A stretch of DNA of 64,000 nt from Guptibacillus hwajinpoensis (GTDB lineage: Bacteria; Bacillota; Bacilli; Bacillales; Guptibacillaceae), in assembly GCF_020171785.1 (NCBI RefSeq), contig NZ_JAIVAE010000007.1, forward strand, positions 233,347 through 297,346, read 5' to 3'. The stretch's first letter is position 1, and each line of letters starts with the position of its first letter. The notes under the pieces are model-generated. The model worked only from the letters and a program-made list of their open reading frames with translations, was not told the origin of the DNA and made no database searches. Positions 50,967-61,466 of this stretch are shown piece by piece. The position numbers and the translations under genes were made by a program.

Positions 50967-51528
50967 TGATTGCAAGAATATAGGGGGGATCATTGATTTG
51001 GTTAATAAACTGATATTTTAGAACCTGATAATGTGACTGATTAAGATCAGTAGCGAAATTTGTGACTTTTTCACTTTCGATTTTTCCCTCTGGATGCCCC
51101 GGATAGACAACTAGAATGAGAAGTCCTCCTGAATGAAGCAAACGTAAGATATCTGTTACAGATTGAATCGTTTCTTCAGCATTAGTGACAATGGATTTAT
51201 CTCCACCTGGCAGGTAACCAAGATTAAAGATTGCGGCAGAAACTTTCCCTATATGTTCCTTCTCAATGTTGTTATTAATGGAAGCGTGAGTCTCCTGGAA
51301 TAGAGTGACCTGGGTATATTGGTCAGCTTCTTGCAGTCTTTTTTTGGTCGATTCTATTGCTTTAGATTGGATATCGAATCCATACACTTTGCCTGACTTA
51401 CCAACCGATTCGGCTAGAAAGAGAGTGTCGTGTCCATTTCCACAAGTACCGTCTATAGCAATGCTACCTTCTGCTAAGACTGAGTCCAGTAGCGTTCTTG
51501 TAAAAGGTAAGATACGTTGAAGGGTCAT
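50956..51528 (-). CDS. mnmM: tRNA 5-aminomethyl(thio)uridine methyltransferase MnmM (YtqB)
   Basis: A 190-residue Rossmann-fold methyltransferase. IAIDGTCGNGHDTLFLAESVG is the SAM loop (motif I), YGFDIQSKAI motif II, and AAIFNLGYLPGGDKSI the NLGYLPGGDK block typical of YtqB proteins. In B. subtilis YtqB was assigned as MnmM, which methylates nm5(s2)U34 to mnm5(s2)U34 in tRNA. Cytosolic. Short upstream leader, single gene. Confidence 0.9.
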   Translation of the reverse strand: MTLQRILPFTRTLLDSVLAEGSIAIDGTCGNGHDTLFLAESVGKSGKVYGFDIQSKAIESTKKRLQEADQYTQVTLFQETHASINNNIEKEHIGKVSAAIFNLGYLPGGDKSIVTNAEETIQSVTDILRLLHSGGLLILVVYPGHPEGKIESEKVTNFATDLNQSHYQVLKYQFINQINDPPYILAISKK

Positions 51529-51743
51529 GATGTATATTCCTTTCTGTCACTAAAAATATTCTTTGCTTCATTTATCTGCTGCCTGACTTGAGCAACTTAT
51601 CGTGAATGCAGACGTCTAGAAAGCGATGATTTAGCTCATTATGACTTTACCATGTTCGATCTTTTTCTCCAACTAACTTTCTTAAATGTTTGGGAATATA
51701 TGGAGTGTGGTACAAACTAGTAAACAATAAATGAGGTGATCAT

Positions 51744-51956
51744 ATGGCAAAGAACGAAAAGGCACACAAACAAGGTGAAACCAATAACCCTGAGCAATTA
51801 CCTGATAAAGAAGAGAATCAATTGGATGAGGATACTTCAGAAATGAATGTGGATGCGATTCCACTAGAAGATTTAAAAGAAGAGCAGAGAGAAGAAAAAG
51901 ATAAGCCGCATTCAAAAGACGATTCGGCGAGTCAGAAAAAGCATCGCAAAGGATAA
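51744..51956 (+). CDS. 70-residue acidic disordered protein
   Basis: A highly charged protein with no hydrophobic core: MAKNEKAHKQGETNNPEQLP, then EENQLDEDTSEMNVDAIPLE and a lysine-rich end (SASQKKHRKG). It is likely intrinsically unfolded. GAGGTGATCAT precedes the ATG. Similar low-complexity small proteins occur in Bacillaceae, often in spores, but I cannot assign it. Confidence 0.55.
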   Translation: MAKNEKAHKQGETNNPEQLPDKEENQLDEDTSEMNVDAIPLEDLKEEQREEKDKPHSKDDSASQKKHRKG

Positions 51957-52064
51957 CGTGCCCAGTATGGGTACGTTTCTTTTATATTTTCTATACCTAA
52001 TTAAAAGTAAATTGTATCTGAAGATGTATAGATCACGAAAAAAGCGGCTATTCTGATAATGTTC

Positions 52065-52093
52065 TTGACATTTCTCACAAGTCTTCATACAAT
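52065..52093 (+). promoter_or_regulatory. leuS promoter
   Basis: TTGACA (52065-52070), 17-nt spacer, TACAAT (52088-52093). Confidence 0.88.
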
Positions 52094-52149
52094 ACAAATT
52101 ATATACGTAATTTGTGAAGTTAAAGATAATGATAAGGAATAGTACCAAG

Positions 52150-52376
52150 GATTCTATTGCTAGAGAGTTAACGGGTGGTGGAAGTTAACATAGAACCTTT
52201 GCGAACTCACCTTTGAATCGGAACCTGAATGGAGTAAGGTGACCCGTATGCCTGCGTTAAAGGCCTTAAGTGAGTGCTTTTTAGCACTAAGCCGGGTGGT
52301 ACCGCGGGTGATTGTGAATAGTAGATTCTCAACCTCTCGTCCCTGTTGATAAACAACGGGGATGGGAGGTTTTTTA
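52150..52376 (+). promoter_or_regulatory. T-box leader of leuS (specifier CUC)
   Basis: Stem I starts AGAGAGTTAACGGGTGGTGG. The specifier loop reads GAACTCACC, with CTC (52206-52208), a leucine codon. The T-box sequence GCCGGGTGGTACCGCGGG is at about 52291-52308. A terminator follows (CTCGTCCC/GGGATGGGAG region, T-run about 52370-52380). Uncharged tRNA-Leu (GAG) should stabilise the antiterminator and turn on leuS. Confidence 0.95.
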
Positions 52377-52410
52377 TTTTTTCTGTAAGGACTGGAAGGA
52401 GAGAGTAGCA

Positions 52411-54825
52411 ATGGCATTTGATCACAAATCAATTGAAAAGAAGTGGCAGCACTTCTGGGAAACAAACAAAACATTTAAAACAGAGAATGACGCACAAGGT
52501 GAGAAAGTTTATATACTCGATATGTTCCCTTATCCATCTGGGGCAGGTCTGCACGTTGGACACCCTGAAGGGTATACGGCAACAGATATTTTATCTCGTA
52601 TGAAAAGAATGCAGGGATACAATGTCCTTCATCCAATTGGATGGGATGCATTTGGACTACCAGCAGAACAATATGCACTTGATACAGGTAACAACCCACG
52701 TGACTTTACGCAAAAGAACATCGATACATTCCGTCGCCAAATTAAGGAGCTTGGTTTTTCATACGATTGGGATCGAGAAATTAATACAACTGATCCACAT
52801 TATTACAAATGGACACAGTGGATTTTCACGAAATTATATGAAAAAGGTCTTGCCTACGTAGATGAAGTAGCTGTGAACTGGTGTGAAGCGTTAGGAACTG
52901 TTCTTGCGAATGAGGAAGTCATTGACGGTAAGAGTGAGCGCGGCGGTCATCCTGTTGTTCGTAAACCAATGAAGCAATGGGTCTTAAAAATTACGGAATA
53001 TGCGGATCGCTTGCTTGAAGATCTAGAAGACCTTGACTGGTCTGACAGCATTAAAGAGATGCAGCGAAACTGGATTGGGAAGTCCGAAGGCGCTGAAGTG
53101 ACCTTTACAATTGATGGTTATGAAGAGTCAATTGATGTCTTTACGACGCGTCCAGATACACTGTTTGGCGCAACGTATATGGTGTTAGCACCTGAGCATC
53201 CTCTAGTTGACAAAATTTCGACGAGTGAACAAATTTCCAAAGTTGAGAGCTATCGTTCAAAAGTTCAAACAAAGAGTGATCTTGAGCGAACAGAGCTATC
53301 AAAAGAGAAGACTGGTGAATTTACTGGCGCCTATGCAGTTAACCCAATAAATAATGCTAAGCTTCCGATTTGGGTAGCGGATTACGTGCTTATGAGTTAT
53401 GGAACTGGTGCGATCATGGCTGTTCCTGCTCATGACGAGCGTGATTATGAGTTTGCGACTACCTTTAACCTTCCAATTCAAGAAGTTGTGGCTGGTGGAG
53501 ATGTGTCGAAAGAAGCCTATACAGAAGATGGGGAGCATGTAAACTCTGAGTTCTTAAACGGCCTTCAGAAAGAAGAAGCCATAACGAAAAGCATTGAATG
53601 GTTAGAGGAAAACGGTAAAGGTACGAAAAAAACAACGTATCGTCTTCGCGATTGGTTATTTAGCCGTCAGCGTTACTGGGGGGAACCAATTCCAATCATT
53701 CATTGGGAAGATGGTTCAATGAGCGCAGTACCGAAGGAAGATTTACCGGTCGTTCTACCAGAAACAACGGAAATTAAGCCCTCTGGAACTGGCGAATCCC
53801 CTCTTGCAAATATCGAGGATTGGTTGAACGTTGTCGATCCTAAAACAGGTATGAAAGGCCGTCGTGAAACAAACACGATGCCACAATGGGCTGGAAGCTG
53901 CTGGTACTACCTGCGTTATATTGATCCTGATAACGATGAGATGCTAGCGGATCCTAAGAAGCTTGATGAATGGCTACCTGTGGATATGTATATCGGTGGT
54001 GCAGAGCATGCGGTTCTTCACTTGCTTTATGCTCGTTTCTGGCATAAAGTTCTATATGATATCGGTGTAGTGCCAACGAAAGAACCATTCCAACGTCTTC
54101 GCAACCAGGGAATGATTCTTGGTGAAAACAACGAAAAAATGAGTAAGTCAAAAGGAAACGTAGTAAATCCAGATGAAATAGTTGAAAGCCACGGTGCAGA
54201 TACACTTCGTCTATATGAAATGTTTATGGGGCCATTTGAAGGGTCGATAGCATGGTCACACAATGGTCTGGATGGAGCTCGTCGTTTCCTTGATCGTGTA
54301 TGGCGCTTATTTGGCGAAGGTGACCTAACAAAGTCTTCGATTTCTGAAGAAAATTCAGGAGAGAAGATGGAGCGCGTTTATCATGAAACAGTTAAGAAAG
54401 TAACTGAAGATATGGAAGGACTGCGCTTTAACACCGCTGTGTCGCAAATGATGGTATTTGTAAATGAAGCGTATAAGCAGGAGACGGTTTCGGTTACTTT
54501 AATGGAAGGGTTTGTGAAGTTACTTTCACCTATCGCGCCTCACCTTGCTGAAGAACTATGGAGTACGCTTGGACATGGCGAATCACTTGCGTATGCGAAT
54601 TGGCCAATGTTTGATGAAAGCAAACTTACAGTAGACGAAGTTGAGATTGTTGTTCAAATTAACGGCAAACTTCGCGCTAAAATATCCATTCCTACAGAAG
54701 CCTCTCGTGATGAGATGCAGGAAATTGCGTTAGAGCATGAGAAAATTAAAGGTCAACTTGATGGCAAAACACTTCGTAAAGTTATTGCTGTTCCAGGTAA
54801 GTTAGTGAATATCGTAGCTAATTAA
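52411..54825 (+). CDS. leuS: Leucyl-tRNA synthetase
   Basis: An 804-residue class Ia synthetase. The HIGH equivalent is in [20 protein letters not shown] (about residues 40-58), the CP1 editing domain holds [13 protein letters not shown], and KMSKS is intact in [12 protein letters not shown] (about 577). The C-terminal domain ends [20 protein letters not shown]. Length matches the Bacillus enzyme. GGAAGGAGAGAG precedes the ATG. Confidence 0.97.
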   Translation: MAFDHKSIEKKWQHFWETNKTFKTENDAQGEKVYILDMFPYPSGAGLHVGHPEGYTATDILSRMKRMQGYNVLHPIGWDAFGLPAEQYALDTGNNPRDFTQKNIDTFRRQIKELGFSYDWDREINTTDPHYYKWTQWIFTKLYEKGLAYVDEVAVNWCEALGTVLANEEVIDGKSERGGHPVVRKPMKQWVLKITEYADRLLEDLEDLDWSDSIKEMQRNWIGKSEGAEVTFTIDGYEESIDVFTTRPDTLFGATYMVLAPEHPLVDKISTSEQISKVESYRSKVQTKSDLERTELSKEKTGEFTGAYAVNPINNAKLPIWVADYVLMSYGTGAIMAVPAHDERDYEFATTFNLPIQEVVAGGDVSKEAYTEDGEHVNSEFLNGLQKEEAITKSIEWLEENGKGTKKTTYRLRDWLFSRQRYWGEPIPIIHWEDGSMSAVPKEDLPVVLPETTEIKPSGTGESPLANIEDWLNVVDPKTGMKGRRETNTMPQWAGSCWYYLRYIDPDNDEMLADPKKLDEWLPVDMYIGGAEHAVLHLLYARFWHKVLYDIGVVPTKEPFQRLRNQGMILGENNEKMSKSKGNVVNPDEIVESHGADTLRLYEMFMGPFEGSIAWSHNGLDGARRFLDRVWRLFGEGDLTKSSISEENSGEKMERVYHETVKKVTEDMEGLRFNTAVSQMMVFVNEAYKQETVSVTLMEGFVKLLSPIAPHLAEELWSTLGHGESLAYANWPMFDESKLTVDEVEIVVQINGKLRAKISIPTEASRDEMQEIALEHEKIKGQLDGKTLRKVIAVPGKLVNIVAN

Positions 54826-54830
54826 CAACT

Positions 54831-54859
54831 AACCCTCTCCAGTTGATGGAGAGGGTTTT
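54831..54859 (+). terminator. Terminator of leuS
   Basis: AACCCTCTCC (54831-54840) and GGAGAGGGTT (54848-54857) plus T. Confidence 0.88.
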
Positions 54860-55051
54860 AACTATATAAAATTTTGCTGAAAATGATGAAACAACATTTT
54901 GTATAACCTTTTCCTATATTTGAGAATATTAGTAAGATGATAAGAAGATAGATTTCTTGTATTGAACTAACAAATCATGTACGATTGAATTTGTTAAAGT
55001 GAATATAATCGAAAAATCATATGAGAACTGTACGAAAGGGGTATGTTTTTT

Positions 55052-55360
55052 ATGAGTAATGAAATTAAGACCGTAACACCTGAAGAGGTTGAAAAGCTAA
55101 TCAATGATGGAAAGAACGTTTCGCTAATTGATGTACGTGAGGACGAGGAAGTAGAGGAAGGTATGATCCCTGAAGCGAAGCACATTCGTCTTGGTACTCT
55201 TCCGGAACGACTTGATGAAATAAACAAAGAAGAAGAGCATATTATGATTTGTCGCTCTGGACGTCGCAGTGAGCGTGCTTGTGAGTACATGCAAGAAGCT
55301 GGTTATGAAGTAAGAAATATGGTTGGCGGTATGATGAAATGGGAGGGTAAACTGAAATAA
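55052..55360 (+). CDS. ytwF: Rhodanese-domain sulfurtransferase
   Basis: A 102-residue single rhodanese domain. SLIDVREDEEVEEGMIPEAKH is the N-terminal CH2A-like block, and HIMICRSGRRSERACEYM carries the catalytic Cys in the CRSGRRS loop. It is predicted to move sulfane sulfur in the cytosol. The ATG at 55052 follows GAAAGGGG at ten bases; the ATG at 55043 sits too close. It lies 26 bases before the next gene. Confidence 0.9.
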   Translation: MSNEIKTVTPEEVEKLINDGKNVSLIDVREDEEVEEGMIPEAKHIRLGTLPERLDEINKEEEHIMICRSGRRSERACEYMQEAGYEVRNMVGGMMKWEGKLK

Positions 55361-55385
55361 CCCTGCTAAAAAGGAGAGAGTTTGA

Positions 55386-55727
55386 ATGGCGATGTGGGGA
55401 ATGGCTGGTGCAGTAATGGCTGCCTTGACTTTAGGATTATGGCGAGTAGTTTATCCTTATTCTTATATGAAGCCGATTCATTTAGATCGGTTTGATGATG
55501 ATAAGTACTGTCTCATTGATGTGAGAGATTATATTCTTTCGCATCGTACGCCTTATGAAAAAGCAAAGAATATTCCGCTTTCTTATTTAGGAAGACAGAC
55601 GAAAGAAAATGAAGTGTGTGATAAAGAGATTATTGTTCTTGCCGAGGATCGAAAAGCAGCAAGACTCGCTGTGAAGATCCTGATGAAACAGCGCAAGCAA
55701 CCTATATATTACATGACCGTTTCATAA
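55386..55727 (+). CDS. ytvB: Membrane-anchored rhodanese-like protein without the catalytic Cys (YtvB-like)
   Basis: A 113-residue protein with one N-terminal membrane helix (about 3-25) and a rhodanese-like fold: YCLIDVRDYILSH, AKNIPLSYLGRQ. The active loop, CRSGRRS in the neighbour, reads AEDRKAAR here, so sulfur transfer is unlikely. Size and context fit B. subtilis YtvB. It probably shares a transcript with ytwF and may anchor or partner it. A terminator follows. Confidence 0.8.
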   Translation: MAMWGMAGAVMAALTLGLWRVVYPYSYMKPIHLDRFDDDKYCLIDVRDYILSHRTPYEKAKNIPLSYLGRQTKENEVCDKEIIVLAEDRKAARLAVKILMKQRKQPIYYMTVS

Positions 55728-55729
55728 TA

Positions 55730-55767
55730 AAAACGTCTTTTGGAGATTGGTCTCTAAAAGACGTTTT
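55730..55767 (+). terminator. Terminator of the ytwF-ytvB unit
   Basis: A 17-bp stem (55730-55746 with 55751-55767, one G-T pair), TTGG loop, arms with A and T runs. Confidence 0.88.
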
Positions 55768-55910
55768 CCAAAAGTTTTAATCCAAGTAAATTGATGTGTT
55801 TAATAAATCATAGCACTTTTTTCCCTATGTTCCAAATAGATTGCTTAAAGAAATCTACTTCTGCCTTCAATCTGGTATAATGATGAAAAAGACTAGACCG
55901 GGGTGATGAA

Positions 55911-56522
55911 ATGAAGGCAGAACTAATACGTGCTATGATGGACTTACAGACTCTTCAACAATTGCAAATAGGAAATGCAGTGAAGCAAACGACCACTTTT
56001 TCCTTTACTGATATGCTTGAGCAAGCTCTCTCTAACCAGAATCACGGACAAGCCAATCCGGATTCAACCCTTACTTCAACCCCGGCGGAATTATCTGCGC
56101 CATCCCAAATCCCAATCTCGTCTAACCCTTCTTATTCGTCTTCATCGCTTGAAATCGATGGGTATATAGAAGAATTATCGGTGAAATATGACGTCGATCC
56201 TAAGCTCATTCATTCCATTATTAAACAAGAATCAGGCTATAAGTCAGATAGCGTGAGCGGGGCTGGGGCTATGGGGTTAATGCAACTAATGCCTGCTACT
56301 GCCGCTTCATTAGGAGTAAAAGATCCTTTTGACCCTGGACAAAACATTGAAGGCGGCGTAAAGTACATGAAACAAATGATGAATAAGTATAATGGAAACA
56401 CTGAGCTTGCACTAGCCGCTTATAATGCCGGACCGGGAAATGTCGATCGGTACGGTGGCATACCTCCGTTTCAAGAAACACAAAATTATGTTTCAAAAGT
56501 AATGGGGAATTATCGGGTATAA
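55911..56522 (+). CDS. Lytic transglycosylase (SLT domain)
   Basis: A 203-residue protein with a Ser/Pro-rich linker (about 45-85) and an SLT domain. [11 protein letters not shown] carries the catalytic Glu; [29 protein letters not shown] and [17 protein letters not shown] complete the family. It resembles B. subtilis CwlQ (YjbJ), which cuts peptidoglycan. No signal peptide or membrane helix is visible, so export, if any, is non-classical or through flagellar/other systems. GGGGTGATGAA precedes the ATG. Confidence 0.88.
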   Translation: MKAELIRAMMDLQTLQQLQIGNAVKQTTTFSFTDMLEQALSNQNHGQANPDSTLTSTPAELSAPSQIPISSNPSYSSSSLEIDGYIEELSVKYDVDPKLIHSIIKQESGYKSDSVSGAGAMGLMQLMPATAASLGVKDPFDPGQNIEGGVKYMKQMMNKYNGNTELALAAYNAGPGNVDRYGGIPPFQETQNYVSKVMGNYRV

Positions 56523-56529
56523 ATTAGTT

Positions 56530-56585
56530 AAAGCTGTCTCACTCGACTGCACTTTAGCAGTCGTCAATGAGGTAGCTTTTTTTAA
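56530..56585 (+). terminator. Terminator of the lytic transglycosylase gene
   Basis: Long imperfect stem: AAAGCTGTCTCA with TGAGGTAGCTTT and inner CGACTGC/GCAGTCG, T-run at the end. Confidence 0.85.
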
Positions 56586-56699
56586 GGTTTCATTTCATAA
56601 TGGAATTTCTTTTGACTTCGTTATGTTCGGAGCGAGAGAATAAGGGCAGGTCTGAAAGAAGAGACAAATTATTGATATACTAAACATGAGGTGACTAAT

Positions 56700-57947
56700 T
56701 TGAACGAATTTACTACATTGGGACTAGACTCACGTCTCATTAAGCAACTTGAAGCTCAGGGCATTGATACCCCAACAGACATTCAAAGAGAAACGATTCC
56801 CGTCATGTTACAGGGAAAAGACGTCATTGCGCAAGCCCAAACGGGTACAGGAAAAACATTCGCTTTCTTGCTGCCAATTCTTGAGAAGATAGATACAGAA
56901 GCACAAGAAGTACAGGCTCTCATTGTAACGCCAACTCGTGAGCTTGCGATTCAGATTACTTCAGAATTGATGAAGTTAGTTGAAGAACGAGATGACGTCA
57001 ATGTTCTAGCTGTTTATGGTGGTCAGGATGTTGAAAGACAGATCAAGCATCTAAATAAGCAAGTCCACATTGTTGTGGCAACGCCTGGTCGCTTGTTAGA
57101 TCATGTTCGAAGAGAAACCATTGATTTATCTCATACTGCTTATCTTGTCTTGGATGAAGCTGATCAAATGTTGCATATTGGTTTCCTTAGAGAAGTAGAA
57201 GATATTATTGATGAAACGCCTGAAAGCCGTCTAACCGCCCTATTCTCAGCAACTATGTCGAGCGATATTAAACAACTTGCCAAACGCTTTATGCGTTCAC
57301 CTGAGAAGATTAGAGGAAAAGAGAAAGGCAAAACCGTTGAAGAAATTGAGCAGTTCGTTATTGAAACGACTGATCGACGAAAATTTGGGTCCCTTACTGA
57401 AACTATCGACGAAGTACGTCCGTTCCTCGGAATTATTTTCTGTCGTACGAAGCGTAGAGTTAGTAAATTAAATGGTGATTTAAAAGCAAAAGGATATTTA
57501 TCCGATGAGCTTCATGGTGATTTATCTCAGTCGAAGCGAGAGAGTGTTATCAAACGATTCCGTGATGCGAAGATTCAGCTTCTTGTGGCCACAGATGTGG
57601 CAGCACGAGGACTTGATATTGAAGGCGTAACTCACGTTTTCAACTACGACATTCCTCAAGATACAGAAAGTTATATCCACCGGATTGGGCGAACGGGGCG
57701 TGCTGGTGGAGATGGTGCATCGTATACGTTTATAGCTGCAAAGGATCAATCATTTATTCAAATGATTGAAAAAGGGATCGGTAAGAAACTTGCTAGAAAA
57801 ACCGTTGAAGGTGCACTACCTGATAGTGAAGAGCGTAATGATCAAAGAAGAAATGATCAAAGAAGTAGATCCAGCCATTCTTCTCGTAAGACTGGTTCCT
57901 CGAACAATCGGAATCGAAATAGCGGAAGAAACCGAAACAAACGATAA
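56700..57947 (+). CDS. DEAD-box RNA helicase
   Basis: A 415-residue DEAD-box helicase with the full motif set: QRETIPVML (Q), [14 protein letters not shown] (I), TPTRELAIQ (Ia), [20 protein letters not shown] (II), FSATMSS (III), IIFCRTKRR (IV), [14 protein letters not shown] (V) and [10 protein letters not shown] (VI). The last 40 residues are a basic, unstructured Arg/Asn/Ser tail ([19 protein letters not shown]). It remodels RNA in ribosome assembly or decay, often in the cold. The TTG at 56700 follows GAGGTGACTAA. Which Bacillus paralogue it matches (CshB, YfmL or other) is uncertain. Confidence 0.9.
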   Translation: MNEFTTLGLDSRLIKQLEAQGIDTPTDIQRETIPVMLQGKDVIAQAQTGTGKTFAFLLPILEKIDTEAQEVQALIVTPTRELAIQITSELMKLVEERDDVNVLAVYGGQDVERQIKHLNKQVHIVVATPGRLLDHVRRETIDLSHTAYLVLDEADQMLHIGFLREVEDIIDETPESRLTALFSATMSSDIKQLAKRFMRSPEKIRGKEKGKTVEEIEQFVIETTDRRKFGSLTETIDEVRPFLGIIFCRTKRRVSKLNGDLKAKGYLSDELHGDLSQSKRESVIKRFRDAKIQLLVATDVAARGLDIEGVTHVFNYDIPQDTESYIHRIGRTGRAGGDGASYTFIAAKDQSFIQMIEKGIGKKLARKTVEGALPDSEERNDQRRNDQRSRSSHSSRKTGSSNNRNRNSGRNRNKR

Positions 57948-57950
57948 AAG

Positions 57951-57987
57951 AAAGAGAGGGATCGTCCGATGGACGATCCCTCTCTTT
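57951..57987. terminator. Bidirectional terminator between the helicase and ytfP
   Basis: Perfect 17-bp stem (57951-57967 and 57971-57987), loop GAT. Confidence 0.93.
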
Positions 57988-58014
57988 CTATAGGCGAGTC
58001 GAATCATGCTCAAC

Positions 58015-59289
58015 TTAAATAGCAGAAGTTGTTCTTCTTTCCGCAGCGCTTTTACCTGCTGTATACCCTGTTACAAAGGCGGAAGTGATGTTATAGCCGC
58101 CGGTATACCCGTGGATGTCGAGTACTTCTCCACAAAAGTAAAGACCTGTGGTGAATTTTGAAGCCATTTCTTTCGGATGTATTTCTTTTAGAGATACGCC
58201 TCCACCCGTTACGAAGGCTTTATCAATTGGAAGTGTACCATCGATCGCCACTTGGAATTGCTTTAATAAGCGTACGTATTCACGCACTTTTTCCTTCGAT
58301 AAGTGAGCATACGTCGTTTCAGGCGATATGTCTGCTTTAGTAAATAAGAAGAGCATGTATCGCTCTGGTACTTTGCTTTTCCAGATGTTTTTAATTGCTT
58401 TTTTAGGCTCTTCTTTTGCGAGCTTCATATGCTCGCGAAACAATTCCTCTTCGTTTTGATCAGGTGCGGCATCAATTTGCAGGGGAATGTATTGCGCATT
58501 GAATTTTTTCATTGCTTTCACAACGTATTGACTGCACCGAAGAACAGCGGGGCCAGAAAGTCCAATATGTGTAAAAATCATGTCCCATCGATGTGTTTTA
58601 ATCACCTTACCCTTTGGGTTAAGAACAGATAGCGCAACATCTCGAAGTGATAATCCCTGAAGTTCCTTATTTTTAATAAAAGCTTCACTGGAAGTAAGGG
58701 GAACTTCAGTGGGGTATAGATCTGTGATCGTATGACCACCTTCTTCCGCCCATGCATATCCATCTCCGGTTGAACCCGTATGAGGGACAGATTTTCCTCC
58801 AACTGCAATAACCACGTTCGATGAGTGAATGTCTTCTTTCGTTTTAAGTCTTATACCTGAAACAGCCCCGTCTTCATAAAGAACTTTCTCCACTGGGGTA
58901 TTGACTTGTATTGTCACATTTAAGTGTCGTACTTTATCTAGTAGTGCATTTACAACAGACTTGGCATCATCAGTGACGGGGAACATTCTGCCATGATCTT
59001 CTTCTTTTAATTTAATACCAAGGTCTTCAAAGAATGTGATAATGTCTTCATTATCAAAAATGTTAAACGCGCTGTATAAGAATTTTCCGTTTCCTGGAAT
59101 GAATTTGATTAGTTCATCAAGTGGAAGTCGGTTTGTTACGTTACAACGACCGCCTCCAGAAATCGCTAGCTTTCGTCCAAGCTTATTCCCTTTATCAACG
59201 AGAAGCACTTTTGCTCCATGTTCAGCCGCTGATACAGACGCCATGAGTCCGGACGGACCTCCGCCAATCACAATGACATCATAGTTCAT
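58015..59289 (-). CDS. ytfP: NAD(P)/FAD-dependent oxidoreductase (HI0933-like, YtfP)
   Basis: A 424-residue flavoprotein of the BaiN/RdsA (HI0933-like) family. [20 protein letters not shown] is the FAD-binding loop, [18 protein letters not shown] the family signature, and the C-terminus has [12 protein letters not shown] and [23 protein letters not shown] (second FAD block). Substrate is unknown in Bacillus. It is cytosolic. Order relative to ytgP follows B. subtilis. The upstream gap to 59484 has no other gene. Confidence 0.9.
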   Translation of the reverse strand: MNYDVIVIGGGPSGLMASVSAAEHGAKVLLVDKGNKLGRKLAISGGGRCNVTNRLPLDELIKFIPGNGKFLYSAFNIFDNEDIITFFEDLGIKLKEEDHGRMFPVTDDAKSVVNALLDKVRHLNVTIQVNTPVEKVLYEDGAVSGIRLKTKEDIHSSNVVIAVGGKSVPHTGSTGDGYAWAEEGGHTITDLYPTEVPLTSSEAFIKNKELQGLSLRDVALSVLNPKGKVIKTHRWDMIFTHIGLSGPAVLRCSQYVVKAMKKFNAQYIPLQIDAAPDQNEEELFREHMKLAKEEPKKAIKNIWKSKVPERYMLFLFTKADISPETTYAHLSKEKVREYVRLLKQFQVAIDGTLPIDKAFVTGGGVSLKEIHPKEMASKFTTGLYFCGEVLDIHGYTGGYNITSAFVTGYTAGKSAAERRTTSAI

Positions 59290-59483
59290 ACTTACACCTC
59301 TCTCATTTTGCTACACTCAAACATACCATAATTCACTCCCCTTAATAAAGTTTCACAAAAATTTATATTTGTTGTTACTAGCTAAATAGCTTAAAATGGA
59401 GAAGTGTATTTAAAGAACTGTTGAAAATTGTTGATAGATGACGAATGGATCTAGTTGAATGGTTAGAAGTAGGAGATGGAGAA

Positions 59484-61121
59484 ATGTCTGATTCAAATGT
59501 GATTAGAGGGACAATGCTGTTATCAGCAGCTACCCTTTTTTCTAGAATAATTGGTATGATTTATATGTTTCCTTTTACAGCTCTCGTTGGTACGCAGGGT
59601 GTAGCCCTTTATCAATATGCTTATACTCCATATACGATAATGCTAAGCCTCTCCACAGTGGGAATTCCGCTTGCAGTCTCAAAGTTTGTTTCAAAATATC
59701 ACACGCTTGGAGATTACCGAACGGGACGAAGACTTTTTAAGTCAGGTCTTCTTTTAATGACGATTACTGGATTTGTAGCATTTCTAGCCCTTTTCCTTTT
59801 GGCAGAGCCAATTGCTCGTATTGTCATTGATGAGGGGAAAGAGGGGAATACAATTGCCGATGTAACATTAGTTATAAGAGTCGTGAGTATGGCGCTATTA
59901 ATTGTGCCGATCATGAGTCTAACGCGCGGTTTTTTTCAAGGTCTACAATCGATGGGACCAACAGCTGTTTCACAAGTCGTTGAACAAATTTTCCGGATCG
60001 TATTTATCCTTGTTTCCAGTGTTATTATCATTAAATTTATGGACGGTGAGGAAGCGACAGCCGCTACATTCGCCACTTTCGGTGCATTTGTTGGGGCAGT
60101 TGGGGGATTGCTTGTAGTTTTCTGGTATTACAGAAAGCGAAAGCCATCGTTAGATCGTCACCTTGCTGAAAGTACGGTGGATCATGATGTATCCTTAAAA
60201 GATATGTATAAAGAAATCATTACGTATGCTCTTCCGTTTGTTGTAGTCGGTTTGGCAATTCCTTTATATTTGCAAATTGATACGTTGCTCATTAATCCAG
60301 CATTGAAGAGTATTGGTTACGATAAACCTGCCTATGAAGAAGTGTTTGCGATTATCACGGGACTTGCTCATAAGTTGATTATGATCCCAGTATCGCTTGC
60401 TACTGCACTTTCAATGACGATTATCCCAGCTATTACGAAATCATTTACAGCGAATCGTGAAGGATCATTGCAGAATCAGCTAACGCAAACGTTCCAAATT
60501 TTATTATTCTTGACCACCCCCGCTGCAATAGGGTTAGCCGTTTTATCTGAACCGATATTTAGAGTTCTTTATCCAACGGTAAATCAAGAGCTTGGTAGCT
60601 GGTTATTAATGTGGTATGCGCCAACGGCTATATTATTTGCACTCTTTTCTGTAACAGCTGCGATTTTGCAGGGGATTAATAAACAGAAGTTTGCCGTCTA
60701 TAGTTTACTGGCTGGTCTTGTCCTTAAAGCTGGTCTAACTTATCCCTTTGTCACAATGTTTGAGGGGAAAGGATCGATTCTTGCGACAAATATCGGTTTA
60801 CTAACGTCGGTTATCATTACAATCGCTGTCATTAAGAAATATACAGATTACGAGTTTGGATTCCTCTCAAGAAGGTTACTCCTTATTGGAATTTTCGTCG
60901 TGATTATGGCGGTTGCTTCCAAACTAGCCATTCTTCCATTAGAATCGGTTATGCCTGATTTATACCTTTCAACAAGTGAAGGCGGAAGCATGTTGTATTC
61001 GATCATTAATTTACTAATTGGCGTTACGGTGGGAGGAATTGTATTTCTATGGCTATCGTATCGTTCCAATCTAGCGGGATTAATTTTAGGTGAACGATTC
61101 TCATTTCTAAAAAGACGTTAA
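59484..61121 (+). CDS. ytgP: Lipid II flippase, MurJ/YtgP family
   Basis: A 545-residue MOP-superfamily membrane protein with about 14 helices; B. subtilis YtgP (MurJ) has 544. VIRGTMLLSAATLFSRIIGM is the family opening, with VSKFVSKYHTLGDYRTGRRL in the second loop and MSLTRGFFQGLQSMGPTAVS mid-protein. It moves lipid-linked peptidoglycan precursor across the membrane. The ATG at 59484 has AGGAG eight bases upstream; an upstream in-frame ATG at 59445 lacks one. Confidence 0.92.
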   Translation: MSDSNVIRGTMLLSAATLFSRIIGMIYMFPFTALVGTQGVALYQYAYTPYTIMLSLSTVGIPLAVSKFVSKYHTLGDYRTGRRLFKSGLLLMTITGFVAFLALFLLAEPIARIVIDEGKEGNTIADVTLVIRVVSMALLIVPIMSLTRGFFQGLQSMGPTAVSQVVEQIFRIVFILVSSVIIIKFMDGEEATAATFATFGAFVGAVGGLLVVFWYYRKRKPSLDRHLAESTVDHDVSLKDMYKEIITYALPFVVVGLAIPLYLQIDTLLINPALKSIGYDKPAYEEVFAIITGLAHKLIMIPVSLATALSMTIIPAITKSFTANREGSLQNQLTQTFQILLFLTTPAAIGLAVLSEPIFRVLYPTVNQELGSWLLMWYAPTAILFALFSVTAAILQGINKQKFAVYSLLAGLVLKAGLTYPFVTMFEGKGSILATNIGLLTSVIITIAVIKKYTDYEFGFLSRRLLLIGIFVVIMAVASKLAILPLESVMPDLYLSTSEGGSMLYSIINLLIGVTVGGIVFLWLSYRSNLAGLILGERFSFLKRR

Positions 61122-61153
61122 AAAATGAAGGCCTCCTGAGGCCTTCATTTTTT
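61121..61153. terminator. Bidirectional terminator after ytgP
   Basis: Nearly perfect palindrome: AAAAATGAAGGCCT with its complement around a 4-nt loop, ending in T-run. Confidence 0.9.
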
Positions 61154-61175
61154 ATAAGTGGAATAATTGAGAAGG

Positions 61176-61391
61176 CTAATAGCCGTAGTCCTCATCACGA
61201 ATCCCGATCTGTCTCTCAATTCTTGTAATTCTTCGATCTTGTCGTCGTAGCTGGCGCTCAATTTGTCTAAGCTGTTGTTCAATATTTCCAGGATATCCTG
61301 GTTGGCCGGGATACCCGGGCTGTCCTGGGTATCCAGGGAAGCCAGGATACATCTGGAACTGTTGCCCTTGCTGCCGATCATAATCATACAT
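61176..61391 (-). CDS. Collagen-like plus coiled-coil miniprotein
   Basis: A 71-residue protein: MYDYDRQQGQQFQMYP, then six Gly-X-Pro triplets (GFP GYP GQP GYP GQP GYP), then a basic heptad helix (IEQQLRQIERQLRRQDRR, ITRIERQIG) and DEDYGY. A collagen-like stretch next to a coiled coil suggests a trimeric fibre, as in exosporium or spore-coat proteins. AAGGAGGCGTTGTG precedes the ATG. The longer reverse-frame ORF spanning 61145-61513 is rejected in its favour. Confidence 0.65.
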   Translation of the reverse strand: MYDYDRQQGQQFQMYPGFPGYPGQPGYPGQPGYPGNIEQQLRQIERQLRRQDRRITRIERQIGIRDEDYGY

Positions 61392-61466
61392 TCACAACGC
61401 CTCCTTTTGTAGGTACTTGATAGTGTATGTTGAAGCTGGGCAGTGTTGCTGGGCATGTGACCCGTG

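Noticed and set aside
52160..52474. Minus-strand ORF across the leuS leader
   Set aside because: The region is a T-box leader with promoter and terminator; the ORF has no ribosome site or family.
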